A DNA stretch of 64,000 bases from Catellatospora sichuanensis (GTDB lineage: Bacteria > Actinomycetota > Actinomycetes > Mycobacteriales > Micromonosporaceae), in contig NZ_VIQO01000024.1 of the NCBI RefSeq assembly GCF_007483665.1, positions 182,928 through 246,927 on the forward strand, written 5' to 3'. Positions within the stretch are counted from its first letter, which is position 1, and the number at the start of each line of letters is the position of its first letter. Shown in pieces: positions 61,078 through 64,000 of this stretch. A model generated the notes under the pieces. It was not told the DNA's origin. It worked only from the letters and a program-made list of their open reading frames with translations, and made no database searches. The position numbers and the translations under genes are program-made.

Positions 61078-62081
61078 TGTCGCCCGTCGTCGACGTGCAC
61101 ACCCACGTCGTGCCCCAGGGTTGGCCGGAGCTGTCGAGCGCGTGCGGTGGCGACGGCTGGCCCTGGCTGCGGGTGGACTCCGAGCGGGCCGCCATGATCA
61201 TGATCGGGGAGACCGAGTTCCGGCCCATCGGCGCGCAGTGCTGGGACGCGCCGACCCGGCTGTCCGACATGGCCGACGACGGCGTGGACATCCAGGTCGT
61301 CTCGCCCACCCCGGTCTTCTTCTCGTATGAGCGCCCCGCCGACCAGGCGATGAAGGTGGCCCGCATCTTCAACGACCTGGCGCTGGAGGTCTGCGGCGCG
61401 GGCGGCGACCGGCTGGTGCCGTTCTGCCAGGTGCCGCTGCAGGACCCGGACCTGGCCTGCGCCGAACTGGACCGCAGCCTGGCCAACGGGCACGTCGGCG
61501 TCGAGATCGGCAACCACGTCGGCGACCGGGACCTCGACGACGCCGGCATCGTCCAGTTCCTGCAGCACTGCGCGCAGGTCGGGGCGCCGGTGTTCGTACA
61601 CCCGTGGGACATGCCGACCGGGCCGCGCCTGGACCGGTGGATGGCCCGCTGGCTCACCGGCATGCCCGCCGAGACGCACCTGTCGGTGCTGTCGATGATC
61701 CTGGGCGGGGTGTTCGACCAGGTCCCGGACACGCTGCGGCTGTGCTTCGCGCACGGGGGCGGCAGCTTCCCGTTCTGGCTGGGCCGGGCCGACAACGCCT
61801 GGCACCGGCGGGGCGACGTGGTACGCGGCCAGTCCGCGCTGCCGCCGAGCGAGTACACGCACCGCTTCTCCGTCGACACCGTGGTGTTCGACCCGGCCGC
61901 GCTGCGGTTGCTGGTGGACACCATGGGGGAGGACCGCGTGCTGCTGGGCAGCGACTACCCGTACCCGCTGGGCGAGCGCCCGGTCGGCGCGGTGGTGCGC
62001 AAGTCCGACTTCCTCAGCGACGCCCAGCGCACCAAGTTGCTCGGCGGCAACGCACTGGCCTTCCTGGGGAGGGCGGCATGA
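61077..62081 (+). CDS. nbaD: 2-Amino-3-carboxymuconate 6-semialdehyde decarboxylase (ACMSD)
   Basis: 334 aa amidohydrolase-fold decarboxylase. Metal ligands: HTH near 8-10 (VVDVHTHVVP), His in VFVHPWDMP, AHGGGSFPF and the Asp in LLGSDYPYPLGE. It decarboxylates ACMS to 2-aminomuconate semialdehyde, feeding the aldehyde dehydrogenase at 54810 and preventing diversion to quinolinate. ATG 61077 overlaps the nbaC stop (TGATG). Its own stop overlaps the third mini-ORF cassette. Confidence 0.95.
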   Translation: MSPVVDVHTHVVPQGWPELSSACGGDGWPWLRVDSERAAMIMIGETEFRPIGAQCWDAPTRLSDMADDGVDIQVVSPTPVFFSYERPADQAMKVARIFNDLALEVCGAGGDRLVPFCQVPLQDPDLACAELDRSLANGHVGVEIGNHVGDRDLDDAGIVQFLQHCAQVGAPVFVHPWDMPTGPRLDRWMARWLTGMPAETHLSVLSMILGGVFDQVPDTLRLCFAHGGGSFPFWLGRADNAWHRRGDVVRGQSALPPSEYTHRFSVDTVVFDPAALRLLVDTMGEDRVLLGSDYPYPLGERPVGAVVRKSDFLSDAQRTKLLGGNALAFLGRAA

Positions 62082-62149
62082 GCGAGCACAGCGAGCGAAT
62101 CAACCGGCTCGGTGGTGCGGACGACGGGCGGAGCGAGGAGGAGGCATGA
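62078..62149 (+). repeat. Mini-ORF coupling cassette, copy 3 (23-aa peptide MSEHSERI...RSEEEA)
   Basis: 72-bp segment with an ATG overlapping the ACMSD stop and a TGA overlapping the ATG of the hydrolase, both ATGA. It begins ATGAGCGAGCACAGCGAGCG and ends GGAGCGAGGAGGAGGCATGA, so it supplies a strong Shine-Dalgarno to the next gene. Closest to copy 1 at its 3' end and to copy 2 at its 5' end. Confidence 0.78.
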
Positions 62150-62886
62150 GCGAGGACCGGTCGGTGCTCACGCGCGAGGCGAGCGCGCCTGATCTCGCCC
62201 TGCGCTACGGCCCGCGGCCCGAGCACGTCGCCGACGGCTGGTGCGGCGACGCCCGCGCCGCCGTCCGACCGCTGGTCGTGATCGTGCACGGCGGTTTCTG
62301 GCGGCCGGAGTATGACCGTGCCCACACCCGTCCGATGGCCGCCGCGATCCGCGACGCGGGCTGGACGGTGGTGTCGATCGAGTACCGCCGCGAGCCCGGC
62401 GATCCGGACGCCACCGTGCGCGACGTCGCCGAGGCGCTCGCCGTCATGCCCGGTGAGCTGGGCGGACACGACGGACGAGTGATCACCGTCGGGCACTCGG
62501 CGGGCGGCCACCTGGTGCTGTGGGCGGCGATCGCCGCGCCGGCGCCTCAGCAGGCCGGTACGCTGGCCCTGGGGCCGGTGGCGGATCTCCGGCTGGCCCA
62601 GGAACTCGGGCTCGACGGTGCGGCGGTCGTCGATTTCCTGGGCGCGGACGCATCGACCCGCGGAGATCTGGACCCGGTCCGCCTGCCCGCCCCGACCAGC
62701 CCGACGGTGCTGGTCCACGGCGTGCAGGACGCGATCGTGCCGATCACGCTGGCCGAGGCGTACGCCGTCGCGCAGCCGGGCAGCCGGCTCGTCGCGGTGC
62801 CCGGCGCGGCCCACTACGCGGTCATCGACCCGCTGTCGGCGGCCTGGCCCACGGTGCTCGCCGAGCTGTCGCGACTGGGTGACTGA
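62146..62886 (+). CDS. Alpha/beta hydrolase, probable kynurenine formamidase
   Basis: 246 aa. Oxyanion motif VIVHGGFWRPEYD (HGGxW of the AFMID/esterase-lipase group), nucleophile in VGHSAGGHLVLWA, Asp in HGVQDAIVPI, and a late His in PGAAHYAVIDP. The kynurenine pathway needs a formamidase to release formate from N-formylkynurenine and no other candidate occurs in the cluster, so this is the best fit. Sequence alone does not separate it from other small esterases. ATG overlaps the mini-ORF stop. Confidence 0.8.
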   Translation: MSEDRSVLTREASAPDLALRYGPRPEHVADGWCGDARAAVRPLVVIVHGGFWRPEYDRAHTRPMAAAIRDAGWTVVSIEYRREPGDPDATVRDVAEALAVMPGELGGHDGRVITVGHSAGGHLVLWAAIAAPAPQQAGTLALGPVADLRLAQELGLDGAAVVDFLGADASTRGDLDPVRLPAPTSPTVLVHGVQDAIVPITLAEAYAVAQPGSRLVAVPGAAHYAVIDPLSAAWPTVLAELSRLGD

Positions 62887-62975
62887 GACGGCACGCGACC
62901 ACCCCTGAGCAGGTGGCCGCGTCCTCTCCGCTAGCGTTGAGACGTTAATCAGGACTCGAGCCGGGGGGCTTCACG

Positions 62976-63263
62976 GTGTCCACGCCAGATCTACCTGATC
63001 TACTGATCTACGCAGGCATCCCGCTCGCGGTGATCGGGATCATCTTTGCACTGGTCTATGCGGCCGGTGGCCGCAACGCCAAGCGGTACCGGCCCGGTCG
63101 GCCGTACGAGTTCGCGCCGGTGTGGTTCCTCGCCCGGCCCGAATCGGACGGCCCCGAGGCGCAGCACGCGGCGCTGGACGCGGCTGCCCGCGCGGAGCTG
63201 ACCGCGGCCGGCGACATCGCGCCGGTCGTGGACGTGACAGGGGGCGCAAGTGACCGCTGGTGA
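62976..63263 (+). CDS. ctaJ: Small membrane subunit of cytochrome aa3 oxidase (CtaJ-like)
   Basis: 95 aa. One N-terminal membrane helix (about 9-30, IYAGIPLAVIGIIFALVYAAG), then a short conserved segment YRPGRPYEFAPVWFLARP and an acidic end closing in GGASDRW. The YxPGxx(W/Y)xxAPVW motif and terminal Gly-Gly-Ala-x-x-x-W are those of CtaJ, an accessory subunit of actinobacterial cytochrome oxidase. It overlaps the DUF5130 gene by 14 bp and precedes pepN (convergent), the usual neighbourhood. GTG start. Confidence 0.78.
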   Translation: MSTPDLPDLLIYAGIPLAVIGIIFALVYAAGGRNAKRYRPGRPYEFAPVWFLARPESDGPEAQHAALDAAARAELTAAGDIAPVVDVTGGASDRW

Positions 63264-63651
63264 CCACTACGCCGTGTCCAGCACGGCGGTGCTCGACGGG
63301 CCGTTCACGACCCGTCAGCTGCTGCGGCTCGACGACGCGCTGCGCAAGGCCGACGAGAACAGCGGCCTGACCTTCAGCGTGTACGTCGGCGAGGTCAGCG
63401 AGCCGGTGCGCGAGGGCGCCGAGCTGCTGCACGCCCGGCTCGCCCACCCGGCCGAGTCGGTGCTCATCGCCGTCGCGCCGGGCCAGCGCCAGCTGGAGAT
63501 CGTGACCGGTTCGCTGGCCCGCAAGCGCCTGTCGGACCGCGACTGCAAGCTGGCCGCGCTGTCCATGGCGGCCGCGTTCGGCGGCGGCGACCTGGCCGGC
63601 GGCCTCGTCAGCGGCCTCGCCCAGCTCACCGGCCTGGCCGGCAAGCCCTAG
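63250..63651 (+). CDS. DUF5130 protein
   Basis: 133 aa, alpha/beta, no membrane helix. It contains LRLDDALRKADENSGLTFSVYVG and VLIAVAPGQRQLEIVTG with later RKRLSDRDCKLAALSMAAAF, characteristic of the actinobacterial DUF5130 (TPM/phosphatase-like) family. Function unknown; synteny with ctaJ and pepN is conserved. GTG 63250 overlaps ctaJ. Confidence 0.85.
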   Translation: MTAGDHYAVSSTAVLDGPFTTRQLLRLDDALRKADENSGLTFSVYVGEVSEPVREGAELLHARLAHPAESVLIAVAPGQRQLEIVTGSLARKRLSDRDCKLAALSMAAAFGGGDLAGGLVSGLAQLTGLAGKP

Positions 63652-63665
63652 ACGGCAGCAACGGA

Positions 63666-63698
63666 GAAGGGGCCGGACGCGACGCGTCCGGCCCCTTC
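63666..63698. terminator. Bidirectional terminator before pepN
   Basis: GAAGGGGCCGGACGC (63666-63680) and GCGTCCGGCCCCTTC (63684-63698) form a perfect 15-bp stem with a 3 nt loop. Confidence 0.9.
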
Positions 63699-63706
63699 GT
63701 CTGTGC

Positions 63707-64000
63707 TCAGGAAGCCGCGGCGTCCTTGGCGCGCGCCTTCAGGGCGCGCTGTACCCGGTCGTTGCCCTCGGCCATGAGGCGGCGCAGTGGGGCCGGGTGG
63801 CCCTCGGCGGCCTGCCACGCCTGTGCCTGCGCGACGGTCTGCGGCGACACGTCGAGCGTCGGGTAGGCGAGCACCACGAACTCCTGCGCGGGTTCGCTGT
63901 CGCGGGTCGCCCAGACGCCTGCGACCTCGGTGAAGAAACTCGGTGTGTACGGTGCGGTCAGTTCGATCTGGGCGGGGTGCTGGAAGCCCTGGATCAGCGC
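63707..64000 (-). CDS. pepN: Aminopeptidase N, C-terminal part (truncated by the window)
   Basis: 97 codons to the TGA at 63707-63709; the gene continues beyond 64000. The translation carries the ERAP1-like C-terminal domain (FQHPAQIELTAPYTPSFF, then EVAGVWATRDSEPAQEF and LRRLMAEGNDRVQRALKAR), matching the end of M1-family PepN of actinobacteria. The catalytic HExxH region lies outside the window. Convergent with the ctaJ-DUF5130 pair. Confidence 0.8.
   Translation of the reverse strand, partial: ALIQGFQHPAQIELTAPYTPSFFTEVAGVWATRDSEPAQEFVVLAYPTLDVSPQTVAQAQAWQAAEGHPAPLRRLMAEGNDRVQRALKARAKDAAAS

Overview
The window is about 64 kb of very GC-rich DNA with dense, strongly GC3-biased genes, many GTG starts, ATGA/GTGA gene overlaps, and several families of short dispersed palindromes. 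Gene content points to a filamentous actinobacterium, most likely Micromonosporaceae: DUF5753/DUF397 regulators, DUF6232, CtaJ-DUF5130-PepN, GlbO, a B12-riboswitch nrdAB operon and a c-di-AMP riboswitch before an NlpC/P60 hydrolase. The genus is an inference. There is no integrase, transposase, phage module or CRISPR array; this looks like core or near-core chromosome.

Layout. 1-4.6 kb: a rhodanese, then tandem NrdR boxes, a cobalamin riboswitch and the class I ribonucleotide reductase operon nrdAB. 4.6-9 kb: an HD protein, an MHYT membrane sensor, a thymidylate-kinase-like protein and a MurR/RpiR regulator with murQ (cell-wall recycling). 9-12.7 kb: a group 2 sigma factor behind a SigR/SigH-type promoter, then a convergent NlpC/P60 hydrolase with a c-di-AMP riboswitch. 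12.8-16.7 kb: PIG-L deacetylase, DUF5753 regulator, two DUF397 proteins, a soluble Ser/Thr kinase and a thermonuclease. 16.9-18.8 kb: ohr-ohrR with a palindromic operator, plus a quinone-reductase-like enzyme. 18.9-24.5 kb: an M16-type membrane protease pair, a DUF4190 protein, tRNA-Arg(UCU), a lipase-like hydrolase and an SSB. 24.8-36 kb: scattered cobalamin genes (cobQ, cobT, cobA), M20 peptidase, SURF1, GNAT and a class A PBP. 36-40 kb: otsA coupled to an unusual OtsB-GH15 fusion. 40-50 kb: ettA, thioesterase, YbjN protein, secreted propeller protein, glbO, MFS, mscS, HNH, and sortase F with a likely substrate.

50.5-62.9 kb is the most coherent block: a complete tryptophan to pyruvate plus acetyl-CoA route. 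It runs kynA, kynU, kmo, aminomuconate-semialdehyde dehydrogenase, oxopentenoate hydratase, acylating acetaldehyde dehydrogenase, hydroxyoxovalerate aldolase, oxalocrotonate decarboxylase, RidA-type deaminase, 3-hydroxyanthranilate dioxygenase, ACMS decarboxylase and a kynurenine-formamidase-like hydrolase, with a divergent Lrp/AsnC regulator. The window ends with ctaJ, a DUF5130 gene and the 3' end of pepN.

The least expected signals are small. Three 72-75 bp cassettes in the tryptophan cluster each encode a 23-24 residue peptide (MSxxxERI...RSxxxx) that bridges the stop of one gene and the start of the next; one is fused in frame to the aldolase. Several dispersed palindromes sit where the + strand switches from C-rich to G-rich. 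One palindrome family has landed in frame inside nrdA.
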